A DNA stretch of 64,000 nt from JBGQAS01 sp963699305 (GCA_963699305.1 OY969431.1:1612001-1676000), one strand, 5' to 3'; counted from the stretch's first letter, positions 8,931 through 16,940 are shown. The notes: generated by a model from the letters alone, not told the origin. Made by a program: numbers and translations.

Positions 8931-9436
8931 CCTCCTGCCTGAACTTTTACTTCCTTAAAAAACCGTTCCAGTTTCTCCCGGTCGATGCTTTCCCAATTCA
9001 TCAGCAGCGCATCTTCGTAATTGTCTGAATAATACCGCGGTCTCACCGCCGTGATCTCAAACCCAAACTTGTGATACATGCGCTGCGCTGCTGTATTGCC
9101 GGCACGCACTTCCAGGTAAACGCTGCGCGCCCCTTCGTTGCTGGCTTTCAACAGTGCATGTGCCAGCAGCCGCTGACCCAGCCCCTTGCGGCGTTCCCCG
9201 GCGATCACCGCGATCGTGCCGATGTGCGCCTCATCGATGATCATCCACAACCCCAGCATGGCGCGTATCCGCTCACCCATTGGCTGCTCCAGGTCTTCCG
9301 CCACCCACATTCGGCTTGCTGGGTTTTCAGTCAGCTCGTAGCGGAACGAGCGCTCCGGCCACGGCAGGCTGAACGAAGCCACGTCCAGCGCATGCACTTC
9401 CACGACGTCCTCCAGCTTCATGCGCCGGAAGTTCAC
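8927..9436 (-). CDS. rimI: Ribosomal-protein-alanine N-acetyltransferase RimI
   Basis: A single-domain GNAT of 169 residues. RimI acetylates the N-terminal alanine of ribosomal protein S18 using acetyl-CoA. The sequence opens with the RimI-typical FRRMKLEDVVEVHALDVASF and SLPWPERSFRYELTENP, has the acetyl-CoA pyrophosphate loop as GERRKGLGQRLL, then ARSVYLEVRAGNTAAQRMYHKFGF and RPRYYSDNYEDALLM, where the conserved C-terminal Tyr/Glu region lies. It overlaps tsaB upstream and the UDG gene downstream by 4 nt each. The neighbourhood of tsaB and tsaE is the usual one for rimI in bacteria and supports the call over a generic acetyltransferase. Confidence 0.9.
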   Translation of the reverse strand: MNFRRMKLEDVVEVHALDVASFSLPWPERSFRYELTENPASRMWVAEDLEQPMGERIRAMLGLWMIIDEAHIGTIAVIAGERRKGLGQRLLAHALLKASNEGARSVYLEVRAGNTAAQRMYHKFGFEITAVRPRYYSDNYEDALLMNWESIDREKLERFFKEVKVQAGG

Positions 9437-10101
9437 GCCGGGATCTCTCCTGCCACGTGCAGGTAGATGGGTGCCAGCTCCACCGGGTCTTCGCGTCTGC
9501 CGGATTGCAGCGCTTCCCAGCCTAACTCCGCCAGGTAACCCGCCCGCCTTAAGCTCAGCGCAGGATCCACTAGGTGCACGTTCTTCCAGCGCCGTTCGAG
9601 TGTTTGGCGGTCATCCGCCGAAAGCTCGCCCGCCACCAGGGTGGGTGCCTTGATCTCCTGCTCCAGCGCGTGTACAGTGGTCACCCGCGCCGCGCCTTGT
9701 GCTTTCCATTTACCCTTTACCGCATCGAACCAGCCCACCGCGATCCTGTCCCGCCCCGCCTGCAAGATTGCCGCCAGCGGCATATTCTGCACCGGGATCG
9801 CTGCTGCCAGCACCTCCAGCGAAGGGATGCCGGCAATTGGCAACCGCAGGGCGAATGCCATGCCTTTTACCACCGCTAGCCCGATGCGCAGGCTGGTGAA
9901 CGAGCCCGGTCCCAATGCGACCGCCAGCCCGGTCAGCGCTTCCATGCGTACCTGTGCCCGTTTCATTAACTCAATGATCGCCGGGCTGAGCTCCACCGAA
10001 TGATGATTGCTCGTGCGCCAGGTGTTCTCGGCGATAACCTGCGCCCCGTCGAAGAGCGCCAGGCTCATCCACTGTGTGCTCGTATCCATTGCCAGCAGCA
10101 T
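9433..10101 (-). CDS. tsaB: tRNA threonylcarbamoyladenosine biosynthesis protein TsaB
   Basis: A 222-residue ASKHA-fold protein that acts as the scaffold partner of TsaD in making the t6A37 modification of ANN-decoding tRNAs. Recognisable segments are MLLAMDTSTQWMSLALFDG at the N-terminus, HHSVELSPAIIELM, and LGPGSFTSLRIGLAVVKGMA, the family's best conserved block. The C-terminal half is shorter and variable, as usual for TsaB. It overlaps tsaE by one base (TAATG) and rimI by four, forming the common tsaE-tsaB-rimI cassette. The tsaD and tsaC genes are not in the window. Confidence 0.93.
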   Translation of the reverse strand: MLLAMDTSTQWMSLALFDGAQVIAENTWRTSNHHSVELSPAIIELMKRAQVRMEALTGLAVALGPGSFTSLRIGLAVVKGMAFALRLPIAGIPSLEVLAAAIPVQNMPLAAILQAGRDRIAVGWFDAVKGKWKAQGAARVTTVHALEQEIKAPTLVAGELSADDRQTLERRWKNVHLVDPALSLRRAGYLAELGWEALQSGRREDPVELAPIYLHVAGEIPA

Positions 10102-10598
10102 CAGGTTACTCCATAGGTCATCTGGCGGAATTCCGCCAGCATGGAATCGTAGCGTTCACCGCGCGCCCTCACCAGCAGGTTGCGGTGTTCATCCGCCACC
10201 CAGCGCATGGCAATCCATAAACCGTCCTTGGGCAGCGCCCCCTGAATGCGCTCCGCCCATTCTGCCACCAGCGCCCCGCTTTCCAGCAGGTAGTCCAGGT
10301 CCAGCTCCTCGGCTTCGGTGGCGCTGTTCAACCGGTAGGCGTCAAGGTGCGCCAGCGTCATTCCGTCTGCGCGCCGGTAGGAATTGACAATCACAAAGGT
10401 CGGGCTGGAAACAGAATCCAGCGAACCCCAACCCTGCGCCATGCCCTGTACCAGGGTGGTCTTGCCCGCCCCCAGGTCGCCGCTCAATGCCACCACGTCG
10501 CCGCATTGCAGCAGCGATCCCAGCCGCACGCCCAGGCGTTTGGTCTGCTCGGGGCTGCGGCTGAAGCATTCCAATGAATGTTCGTCCAGGATGGGCAT
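10101..10598 (-). CDS. tsaE: tRNA threonylcarbamoyladenosine biosynthesis ATPase TsaE
   Basis: A 165-residue P-loop ATPase that drives turnover of the TsaB-TsaD complex in t6A synthesis. It has Walker A GDLGAGKTTLVQG, the strongly conserved VSSPTFVIVNSYR (switch region), HLDAYRLNS and a Walker B-like LLESGALVAEWAERI, whose EW pair is a family hallmark. This is the first gene of the minus-strand operon. Only about 130 nt separate it from the terminator of the lipoprotein gene upstream, so its promoter should lie within 10600-10660, which is AT-rich. It runs directly into tsaB. Confidence 0.94.
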   Translation of the reverse strand: MPILDEHSLECFSRSPEQTKRLGVRLGSLLQCGDVVALSGDLGAGKTTLVQGMAQGWGSLDSVSSPTFVIVNSYRRADGMTLAHLDAYRLNSATEAEELDLDYLLESGALVAEWAERIQGALPKDGLWIAMRWVADEHRNLLVRARGERYDSMLAEFRQMTYGVT

Positions 10599-10665
10599 GC
10601 ATGGAATTATAAAGGAAAAGTGAGTCTTTGATTTAAATGTAATTGATTATGGTTATTATTAAAAA

Positions 10666-10695
10666 CCCTGTCCAAGTTTTTCAACTCGGACAGGG
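10666..10695 (-). terminator. Intrinsic terminator of the first lipoprotein gene
   Basis: The stem CCCTGTCC / GGACAGGG encloses a 14-nt loop. On the minus strand it is followed by TTTTTAATAATAACC, so it ends transcription from the lipoprotein gene before tsaE. Confidence 0.8.
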
Positions 10696-10731
10696 CAGTC
10701 AGTTAGCTCGATGTTTTTCTATTCAGTGAGA

Positions 10732-11754
10732 TTAAGGTGCCGGAACACATACACCATCACCCCCCACAGGTACGGCACATCCTGCGGGACAAGGTGGTTG
10801 GAATTGTGCGCAGTTTACTTGTGGTCCGCTGGGTGTAACCGACACGGGGGTATAAAGGCACAAATTCGGTATTTTTCCCTTTGGTTCAAAACCATACGCC
10901 TGTCGGCAGGTATTATCGTTGCTGTTGACGGTTTTTAGCGAGTAGTAAGGGCTCTCCGCATAACCGGATCCTGCTTGCTTGAACGTATAGAAATCGTCGT
11001 AATCGAACTGCCCAGGATTTTTCAGCCCGTTATCCGCCCAGGCTCCCCACAGGAATTCCATGGGTTCACCGATCAAATTCCGGTACACGGCGATCTGTAC
11101 CACCTTTGAATCGGTGGGTGATACGCGCGCCCAGGCCGTAATGGGATTGCTGTTCGCGATCGTCGTATCGTACCCATCTCCCTGCCATCCGGTTTCCGAA
11201 TTGGCGGGATCCATTCCTCCGACATCATTGTTGCTGTCGTTCAATATTGTAACGCCCGTGGTCGTCCAGACAGCGCTGGCGGGGTTTGCAACCCATACGG
11301 AATAATCCCCGCGGCCATCCTTATCCAAATCCACTTCGATCCCATAATTGCCTTGCAGGTCACCGCTGACGGCATTCACGTCGGAAAGTGAGATGGTAAA
11401 GTAAATAAAGTTGACATCCGACGAAATGGCGGCTTTGAGGATATCCAGGTCCGGGAGATAGGTCATATCAGTGGTGAAAGGCCTCTCAAAGAAGTTTTGA
11501 TTATAGATATCACCGCCCAACACGCTTTTATCCTGCCAGAACATCCGCGAACTGACATCCGAAAATTCCAGCTCCGCTTTTGGGGGTTCCAAAGGCTTGA
11601 TCTCCGTAGTGGTGATGATGCTTGGATCAAAGGTCGCAGATGCGCTTTGCGAAGGTGAATTCGTTTTATTTGTGGTTTGTGCACATGCCGCCAACGATAT
11701 GACGGCGATCATTCCAATCATCAGAAAATAATTGCGTTTAATGTGATGCTTCAT
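10732..11754 (-). CDS. Secreted lipoprotein, paralog 1
   Basis: A 340-residue protein with a lipoprotein signal peptide (basic start, hydrophobic core, lipobox LAAC with Cys at about residue 24), a Ser/Thr-rich linker, then a beta-rich domain with segments FERPFTTDMTYLPDLDILKA, IYFTISLSDVNAVSGD, YGIEVDLDKDGRGDYSVWV and GWQGDGYDT. These resemble DOMON/CBM9-like sandwich domains. The DLDKDGRGD loop looks like a Ca-binding turn. The C-terminus is Cys-rich (CAQFQPPCPAGCAV). It is about 60 percent identical by eye to the next lipoprotein gene and shares its upstream DNA, so it arose by tandem duplication. Function and ligand are unknown. Confidence 0.8.
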   Translation of the reverse strand: MKHHIKRNYFLMIGMIAVISLAACAQTTNKTNSPSQSASATFDPSIITTTEIKPLEPPKAELEFSDVSSRMFWQDKSVLGGDIYNQNFFERPFTTDMTYLPDLDILKAAISSDVNFIYFTISLSDVNAVSGDLQGNYGIEVDLDKDGRGDYSVWVANPASAVWTTTGVTILNDSNNDVGGMDPANSETGWQGDGYDTTIANSNPITAWARVSPTDSKVVQIAVYRNLIGEPMEFLWGAWADNGLKNPGQFDYDDFYTFKQAGSGYAESPYYSLKTVNSNDNTCRQAYGFEPKGKIPNLCLYTPVSVTPSGPQVNCAQFQPPCPAGCAVPVGGDGVCVPAP

Positions 11755-12037
11755 ACGATCTCCTATACACGATATTTATGACCTACTTAGTATAAAATCA
11801 TTGTATATCGCATGATGGCAAATAAAAATTAGAGTAATGTCAGAAAAAAGGAAGTTAAGGTCGTACTGATTCTTCCCGCCGTCTGCCAGTACCAGCATTA
11901 CGTCTTCCGAAGCGTACTTTGCGAAGGACCCAGAGTGCACCTTACATGGGGTTGCGAGACTTTCAAGCAACGCCATGAAAGTCGAAGCAATCTTGCGTCT
12001 TCAGAACCCTGATTTGAAGGGTATTTCTCCACGGCTA
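11755..12037. repeat. Duplicated upstream segment, copy 1
   Basis: The DNA ahead of lipoprotein paralog 1 matches the DNA ahead of paralog 2 in blocks. These are the promoter/RBS region (ATCGTGTATAGGAGA versus ATCGTATAAAGGAGA on the minus strand), a block around 11893 containing ATTACG, and a strong match around 11990-12037 (TTGCGTCTTCAG, CCCTGATTTGAAGGG, CTCCACGGCT). This shows that gene and upstream region were duplicated together. Confidence 0.65.
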
Positions 12038-12377
12038 TTTCTTTTCCCTTCCTACCCCGCCATAGAATCCCAGTAATAATGTCATTCTGAACATCGAGAG
12101 TTGTAAACGCGTAGCATCCCCTAGTATGATTAAGGAAAGGACACGGTAGACCGTTATCCCCTCGGTCCTAAGAGACCGTCCCCAAGCGCAAGTCGCCGTG
12201 TCTTGGGGGATCGCTTAGCACCCACTAGGGGGAGAATCTTTCCCTTTATCAATTACCCGGAGGGCTCCTCAGAATAACACAGGATGGATATTTCATTCTT
12301 TCGTTCCTATATATCAAAAGGAATGGGGAGCAAGGAATGAAAACCGTTTCATAACTAGGTTGTCCTTAGAAAAGACA
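12038..12377. other. Gene-free stretch with dispersed repeat
   Basis: No supported gene is seen. The stretch holds the first copy of the TGTCATTCTGAAC repeat and an AT-rich remainder up to the terminator of lipoprotein paralog 2. Confidence 0.6.
12080..12245. repeat. Dispersed hairpin-rich repeat, copy A
   Basis: It begins TGTCATTCTGAAC and ends near GGGGGAGAATCTTTCCC, as do two other copies. Inside are nested inverted repeats: ATCCCC at 12116-12121 with GGGGAT at 12206-12211, and GACACGG at 12140-12146 with CCGTGTC at 12196-12202. It looks like a palindromic element with an extra hairpin inserted in its centre. Confidence 0.6.
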
Positions 12378-12397
12378 GCCCACCCTTTCGGGTGGGC
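12378..12397 (-). terminator. Intrinsic terminator of lipoprotein paralog 2
   Basis: A perfect 8-bp stem GCCCACCC / GGGTGGGC with a 4-nt loop lies about 50 nt past the stop codon. On the minus strand TGTCTTTTCT follows it. Confidence 0.85.
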
Positions 12398-12445
12398 GTT
12401 GGTATTGAAAAATTTTTTTTGATAAGTAAGGTTTTTTTCAACTGA

Positions 12446-13465
12446 TTAAGGTGCCGGAACACATTTTCCATCTGTGTTGACGGTACAACCTGCTGGGCAG
12501 TTGGCTCCAGAAAATTGTTGACAATTCGGCGGGGGACCCTTGATATCCGGGATCGCCAAAGAAATATACAGGCACATATTCGGGATCTTTTCCGTGGTGG
12601 TAAAGCCGTATGCCTGGCGGCAGGTATTATCGTTGCTGTTGACGATCTTCAACGCATAGAAGGAGCTCTCGGCATAACCGGATCCCGCTTGCTTGAACGT
12701 GTAGAAATCGTCGTAATCGAACTGCCGTGGATCTTTTAGTCCGTTATCCGCCCAGGCGCCCCACAGGAATTCCGTGGGTTCCCCGAGTACTTTCCGGTAC
12801 ACCGCAAACTGTACCATCTTGGGATCTGCAGGTGATATCCTTGCCCAGACCTTCACTGGATCGCTGTTGGCGATGGTCGTATCGTACCCATCCCCCTGCC
12901 ACCCGGTCTCCCCGATGGCTGGGTTCGTACCTCCGACATCGTTGTTGCTGTCGGTCAATATCGTAACACCCGTGGTCGTCCAGGAAGTGCTGGTAGGTTT
13001 CGCCACCCACACGGAATAATCCCCTCGGCCATCTTTATCAACATCCACTTCGATGCCATAATTGGCTTGAAGATCGCCCGAAACGGTGTTCACTCCGGAG
13101 AGCGTGATGGTGAAATATATGAAATTCGGATCCGTCGCGATGGCTGCCTTGAGGATATCCACTTCGGGAAGGTAGACCATGTCCGTGGTAAATGGGCGCT
13201 CAAAGAAGTTCTCGTTGTAGGTATCGCCTCCTAGGACACTTTTATCCAGCTTGAATTCCTTGGAGTTGACATCGGAAAATTCCAGCTCGGCGGTTGGCGG
13301 TTCCGCTGGCGTGATTTCGGTTGTGGGGGTAATGCTTGGAGCCACAGATACTGGAGCGCTGGTTGAAACGGCAGCCGCACTCTTAACTTGCGCACAGGAA
13401 GCCAGCAGGAGGATGACCGCACATCCAACCAGGATAAAAAAATTGCGTTTAGCCAGATTTTCCAT
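12446..13465 (-). CDS. Secreted lipoprotein, paralog 2
   Basis: A 339-residue protein with a lipoprotein signal peptide (lipobox LASC, Cys near residue 24), an Ala/Ser/Thr/Pro linker, and the same beta-rich domain as the adjacent paralog: FERPFTTDMVYLPEVDILKA, IYFTITLSGVNTVSGD, YGIEVDVDKDGRGDYSVWV, GWQGDGYDT and LWGAWADNGLK. The C-terminal Cys-rich tail is CQQFSGANCPAGCTV, differing in spacing from paralog 1. The signal peptides and linkers have diverged more than the domains, as expected for duplicated surface proteins under selection for the folded part. The ATG has AAAGGAG about 5 nt upstream. A role in binding or sensing at the cell surface is a guess. Confidence 0.8.
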   Translation of the reverse strand: MENLAKRNFFILVGCAVILLLASCAQVKSAAAVSTSAPVSVAPSITPTTEITPAEPPTAELEFSDVNSKEFKLDKSVLGGDTYNENFFERPFTTDMVYLPEVDILKAAIATDPNFIYFTITLSGVNTVSGDLQANYGIEVDVDKDGRGDYSVWVAKPTSTSWTTTGVTILTDSNNDVGGTNPAIGETGWQGDGYDTTIANSDPVKVWARISPADPKMVQFAVYRKVLGEPTEFLWGAWADNGLKDPRQFDYDDFYTFKQAGSGYAESSFYALKIVNSNDNTCRQAYGFTTTEKIPNMCLYISLAIPDIKGPPPNCQQFSGANCPAGCTVNTDGKCVPAP

Positions 13466-13830
13466 ATATTCTCCTTTATACGATATATTAGACCTTCTTA
13501 GTCAATTTTATTATAGGTCGAAAATAGTTGGATGAGGATTAGAAAAATGTCAGAGAAAAGGATTTATCGATAGTACCTAGTTCACCCCGCTGGCTTTCGA
13601 TACCAATATTACGTCACACGTAGCGTTTGCGTAGCATAGCGCAGCACCATGAAGTATCGACGAAGGGAAAAGCGAGTGCCCCGGAACGATCAGCGCATTT
13701 TGCTGCCCTGTAAGGGTCGTGGAGGGGGTGCAAGGAAGTCTGAAAGAGTGGTGAAGTTCCACGGCTATAAGACTTTCAAAGCAACCTTGCGTCTTCAGCA
13801 CCCTGATTTGAAGGGCATTACTCCACGGCT
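13466..13830. repeat. Duplicated upstream segment, copy 2
   Basis: This is the counterpart of 11755-12037, with matching blocks at the promoter/RBS, around 13600-13615 (ATTACGTC) and at 13780-13830 (TTGCGTCTTCAG, CCCTGATTTGAAGGG, CTCCACGGCT). A segment of roughly 100 nt around 13655-13760 has no equivalent in copy 1. No convincing gene is present in this stretch. Confidence 0.6.
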
Positions 13831-13867
13831 GAAATCTTTAACCCGCCAACTTACAAAACTATTAATC

Positions 13868-13920
13868 TGTCATTCTGAACGAACGGTGATTGTGAGTGAA
13901 GAATCTCTCTTCTCCCCCCG
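13868..13920. repeat. Dispersed repeat, copy B (short form)
   Basis: It begins TGTCATTCTGAAC and ends GAAGAATCTCTC, with only about 15 nt between, so it lacks the hairpin modules of copies A and C. It sits just downstream of the methyltransferase gene's stop codon. Confidence 0.6.
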
Positions 13921-13930
13921 CTGACTTGAT

Positions 13931-14659
13931 TTATTGCTTCTCGTATACGCCAAGTTTCGCGCGGATCGGGATCATGATCCTGTTGGCGCCGCTTCCTTTC
14001 TTAAAGATTTTCCTGGCAAGTTTCCAATTTTCCCTCGAAAGAAAGAGATCTTCCTTCCAGCGGCCGTCCAGATCGGATTTTAATTCGTTGAGCGTATTCC
14101 AATACCAGTTGTATGCAAAATATTCCAGCTTTACGAACGCATATTCCCCAGCGTTGACAACCCTGCGCATGGCCCGGTTTGCCGCGACATCGTGACCCCT
14201 TTCCTCGCCCCGGTATACCATCCCGGCGGATTTCCATCCCGCGGCAGTGAATATCCTCAGGGGGACATCCACGCAGATGGGGCGCAAGTCGATAATGGTG
14301 CCGCGTGGCACGAGGACCCGTCTGATTTCCCTCAGGGCATGGACCATGCCCTCATGCTCAATTCATCACAGCGAGGATGCCAGCACTGCGATGTCGAACG
14401 TTCCAGCCGGAAATGGCAGTCTTTCTCCCCTGGCCTGTGCGATGGATACGTTGGAACCGGAAGCAGGTTGATTGCTCCTCGCTGTTTCAAGGTCGGGGAA
14501 ACACGGATCGATCCCGACCACAGCCCGGGCATTGCCGGCATATTGCCGCAGAAAATCCGCATTTCCGCAGCCGATCTCGAGCACCATTTTACCGGGGAAC
14601 CGGGCAGCACGGATGAGATGGCAGACTTCTGTTTTTTCGGGGTCTCGGATGGGGCTCAT
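13931..14659 (-). pseudogene. SAM-dependent class I methyltransferase interrupted by two adjacent in-frame UGA codons
   Basis: The N-terminal half has the SAM-binding motif I VLEIGCGNADFLRQY, the acidic loop VVGIDPCF and motif IV FDIAVLASSL. At 14363-14368 the frame meets TGA TGA, then continues in exactly the same frame with IEHEGMVHALREIRRVLVPRGTIIDL, the usual post-motif IV/V segment of this family, and runs on to VYEKQ. Relatives normally have two histidines or similar residues at the position of the stops. The two halves are therefore one gene of about 242 codons with no frameshift. Ribosome binding site ggagg lies just before an ATGATG start, and I chose the second ATG for spacing. Target unknown. 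Confidence 0.75.
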
Positions 14660-14847
14660 CATCCCTCCAATTTTTCAAAACTGATCTGTTGGAACGGTCG
14701 ATTGCCTTGTTGCACACAATAATGAAAAAAACCTGCACATTATTAAAAGGATATGACTTTTGCTTTCCGCAACAAAGTCAGGTCAAATTCAACAACGCCG
14801 GTAGGCGATGCACGTTCCACGCATACCATGACTTTCACAGATTCGGG

Positions 14848-15343
14848 TTAGTCTTTCTCCAGCAGTTTTGAAAATTCGTGATGATGTTTTTCCTCATCGG
14901 ACAGGATGTATGTTAAACAGGCTCATCGTTGAATCATCCCGCTCTTTTTCAGCAACATCGATGATTTGCTTGTATAGCTCAATTGCCCCGCGTTCCTGTT
15001 CCAGGTCATTTTCCAGCATGGCTTGTGCGGTTTTATCAATGATGATTTTATCCGGTGTCGTGGTAGCTTCACCGCCAAGAAGAATTATCCTTTCCGAAAT
15101 GGCTTCGGCATGCCGCATCTCCGTGATGGCAATCTTCTTAAGCGTTGCACCCGGGAGAAAATAGAGCGAATGACTGGCAATGAACTTATTTTGCCGGGCA
15201 GCCTTGTCATTGCCAGCGCTGGATAACCCCTGGCTGGCGCCAAATGCATGCTGAAACATATATTGAATTGTCACTTGCAGTTCCCTTGCCACTGCCTTAT
15301 TCAACAGCACAACAAGCTTGGATGAAGCTGCTTCATTTTTCAT
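14848..15343 (-). CDS. Ferritin-like protein (bacterioferritin type), one frameshift near the C-terminus
   Basis: A four-helix ferritin-like domain that would bind a di-iron site: LNKAVARELQVTIQYMFQHA (Glu ligand in helix A), TEMRHAEAISERIILLGG (ExxH in helix B), LENDLEQERGAIELYKQII (helix C) and, after a frame change near 14910, SDEEKHHHEFSKLLE (the helix D ExxH). Without correction the frame ends early as FNIHPVR. With one extra base removed, the length of 496 nt gives a 164-residue product ending at 14848, close to typical for bacterioferritin-like proteins. The start has GGAGGAG upstream. Iron storage or detoxification is likely, though it could also be a general ferritin-like oxidase. 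Confidence 0.75.
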
Positions 15344-15477
15344 TCATCTCCTCCTTGTGAAAAGTAAAAGCATCGTTTCTGTTTCTATTATTAACCATCA
15401 TTATACATATTTGTTAGGGTTATTAACTAGCTAGTCATCCAGGCAATTACGGTACGCCGGTTTTGATTCTCCCTCTT

Positions 15478-15592
15478 TGTCATTCTGAACGCCGAGAGGC
15501 GTGATCGCGTAGCACCCACGCAGGTGGGTCGCGAAGCATGCCCTAGGGGCATCGCGGAGCATCCCCTTGGGGGAAGAATCTCTCTCCTCTTC
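15478..15592. repeat. Dispersed hairpin-rich repeat, copy C
   Basis: It begins TGTCATTCTGAAC and ends GGGGGAAGAATCTCTC. Between them lie three short hairpin modules, CACCCACGCAGGTGGGT, ATGCCCTAGGGGCAT and ATCCCCTTGGGGGA, spaced by near-identical CGCGAAGC / CGCGGAGC units. This is the most regular of the three copies and abuts the stop codon of the GNAT gene. Confidence 0.65.
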
Positions 15593-16600
15593 CTACCCCG
15601 CTGACTTCCTATAGCGCGGGAACGTCTTCACCAGCTCAAACCCCACACTGCGGTATAAATCGCACGCCCGCGTCTTATACTCCCCCACCGTGTTGATGCG
15701 GATCACCTTCACCCCCCTCGAGCGCACCTCGCGCACCGCCCGCGTCAGCAGCGCGCGCGCCAGCCCCTTGCGCCGGTACGTCGGGCGGATGCTAACTTCC
15801 TGGATCACCGCCCGCCCCTTCTCGATCACCGGAATCACCTGCCCTGCCACCGTCTCGCCATCCCACGCCACCTGCCACAGCTTCGGGTCGTGCTTCGAGT
15901 CGCACAGCCGTTGAGCATAATCCACCGGGTCAAAGATCTCCTGGTAGCGCTTGTTGGCATACTCATCCTTGTAGGCTTCGGCGATGCAGTGGGCGATCGG
16001 TAGATAATGGATCCTGAACACCGGGCGCAGCTCCACCCCCGCCGACAGCGGGGCTTCCTCCACCGGGGCGGACTCATTCAATCCCAATTCCAAAACGGTG
16101 TACCCCGCGGCGTACCCTTCGTGCAGCAGCAGCGCCGTGGTATCCTGCTCGGTGCTGCTGGCGTTGGCGGCAAACTCGTACGAAGCCCCCGGGCGCTCCG
16201 CTGCAGCCCATTGCCGCGATTTTTCCTCGCCCCAGTGCAGCATCGCCGTCCCAATCCCCTTGCCGCGCCATTCGGGCAGCACCCAGCCCGTAACCAGGTA
16301 CACCCAGCGACCATCGCTCTCCTGCCAGCAGCCCAGCGTGGTGTATCCGATCACCTTGCCGTTCACCTCCGCCACCAGCCGCCGTTCGCGCTGCTCGGGG
16401 GTCAGCCCCTCCAGCGCCGCACCCAGCCGCTCGCGGCTCGGGTAATCCTCCTCGGAGGAGTAAGGGTCCACCCCATCGCGCGTGGCGCGTCCGGCATGAA
16501 CCTCCAGCAGCGCACCCAGATCGTCGATGCCGGCAGTGTTGCGGAAATTTAGACCTGCAATTTTGGGCATATTGGGAAGGATAAGCGTATTGGTTGGCAT
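15593..16600 (-). CDS. Double-domain GNAT family N-acetyltransferase
   Basis: A 335-residue protein made of two GNAT domains. The first (about residues 17-165) has VTGWVLPEWRGKGIGTAMLHW, the acetyl-CoA loop RxxGxG. The second (about 187-335) has VSIRPTYRRKGLARALLTRAV and ends with RACDLYRSVGFELVKTFPRY. Both pyrophosphate-binding loops look intact, so both halves may bind acetyl-CoA. Tandem GNAT proteins act on antibiotics, peptides or mycothiol precursors, and nothing here reveals the substrate. Its GC content is clearly higher than that of the AT-rich genes just upstream. It is a single-gene unit ending at repeat copy C. Confidence 0.8.
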   Translation of the reverse strand: MPTNTLILPNMPKIAGLNFRNTAGIDDLGALLEVHAGRATRDGVDPYSSEEDYPSRERLGAALEGLTPEQRERRLVAEVNGKVIGYTTLGCWQESDGRWVYLVTGWVLPEWRGKGIGTAMLHWGEEKSRQWAAAERPGASYEFAANASSTEQDTTALLLHEGYAAGYTVLELGLNESAPVEEAPLSAGVELRPVFRIHYLPIAHCIAEAYKDEYANKRYQEIFDPVDYAQRLCDSKHDPKLWQVAWDGETVAGQVIPVIEKGRAVIQEVSIRPTYRRKGLARALLTRAVREVRSRGVKVIRINTVGEYKTRACDLYRSVGFELVKTFPRYRKSAG

Positions 16601-16664
16601 ATTTTTTCTCCAGGAGTGGAAAATATCAGGATAAAGTGCTGGTCCTGATGCGCCTATTTATGGT

Positions 16665-16940
16665 TTATCCAGGTGATTCTTTTTCATATTTCTTATAAAT
16701 TTCTCTTATTTTTTGAAAATTTTCCCACCATTCGGTTCTTAATGTCTTAATCACTTCTGTCTCATTTTTTACTGGATGTCTTATATCAGTAATGTCCTCA
16801 AATTCATCAACTTTCTTAAATGGTTTTATGTCGACTCCCAATTCATTCAATTCATTTAATATTTCTATGTTTTTATCAAGAAGCAATTTGTACTTTATTG
16901 AATCCTCTTGATCGAATTTTTTATGGTGATCTAAACTCAT
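16665..16940 (-). CDS. Small AT-rich hypothetical protein
   Basis: A 91-residue, highly charged, helical protein (SIKYKLLLDKNIEILNELNEL, TLRTEWWENFQKIREIYKKY) without known motif. Leucine and isoleucine spacing suggests a short coiled coil. Base composition is far more AT-rich than its neighbours and codon use leans to AAA, AAT and TTT, which points to recent acquisition. GGAAAAA precedes the ATG at 16940. Function unknown. Confidence 0.55.
   Translation of the reverse strand: MSLDHHKKFDQEDSIKYKLLLDKNIEILNELNELGVDIKPFKKVDEFEDITDIRHPVKNETEVIKTLRTEWWENFQKIREIYKKYEKESPG

Noticed and set aside
13649..13924. Possible 91-residue plus-strand gene in the duplicated upstream region
   Set aside because: It lies in repeat DNA and runs into dispersed repeat copy B, and its equivalent in the other copy is not open.
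13931..14659. Genome-wide UGA recoding or selenocysteine as explanation of the tandem UGA
   Set aside because: Many intact genes in the window end with TGA, often overlapping the next ATG, and two adjacent selenocysteines in a methyltransferase are without precedent that I know.
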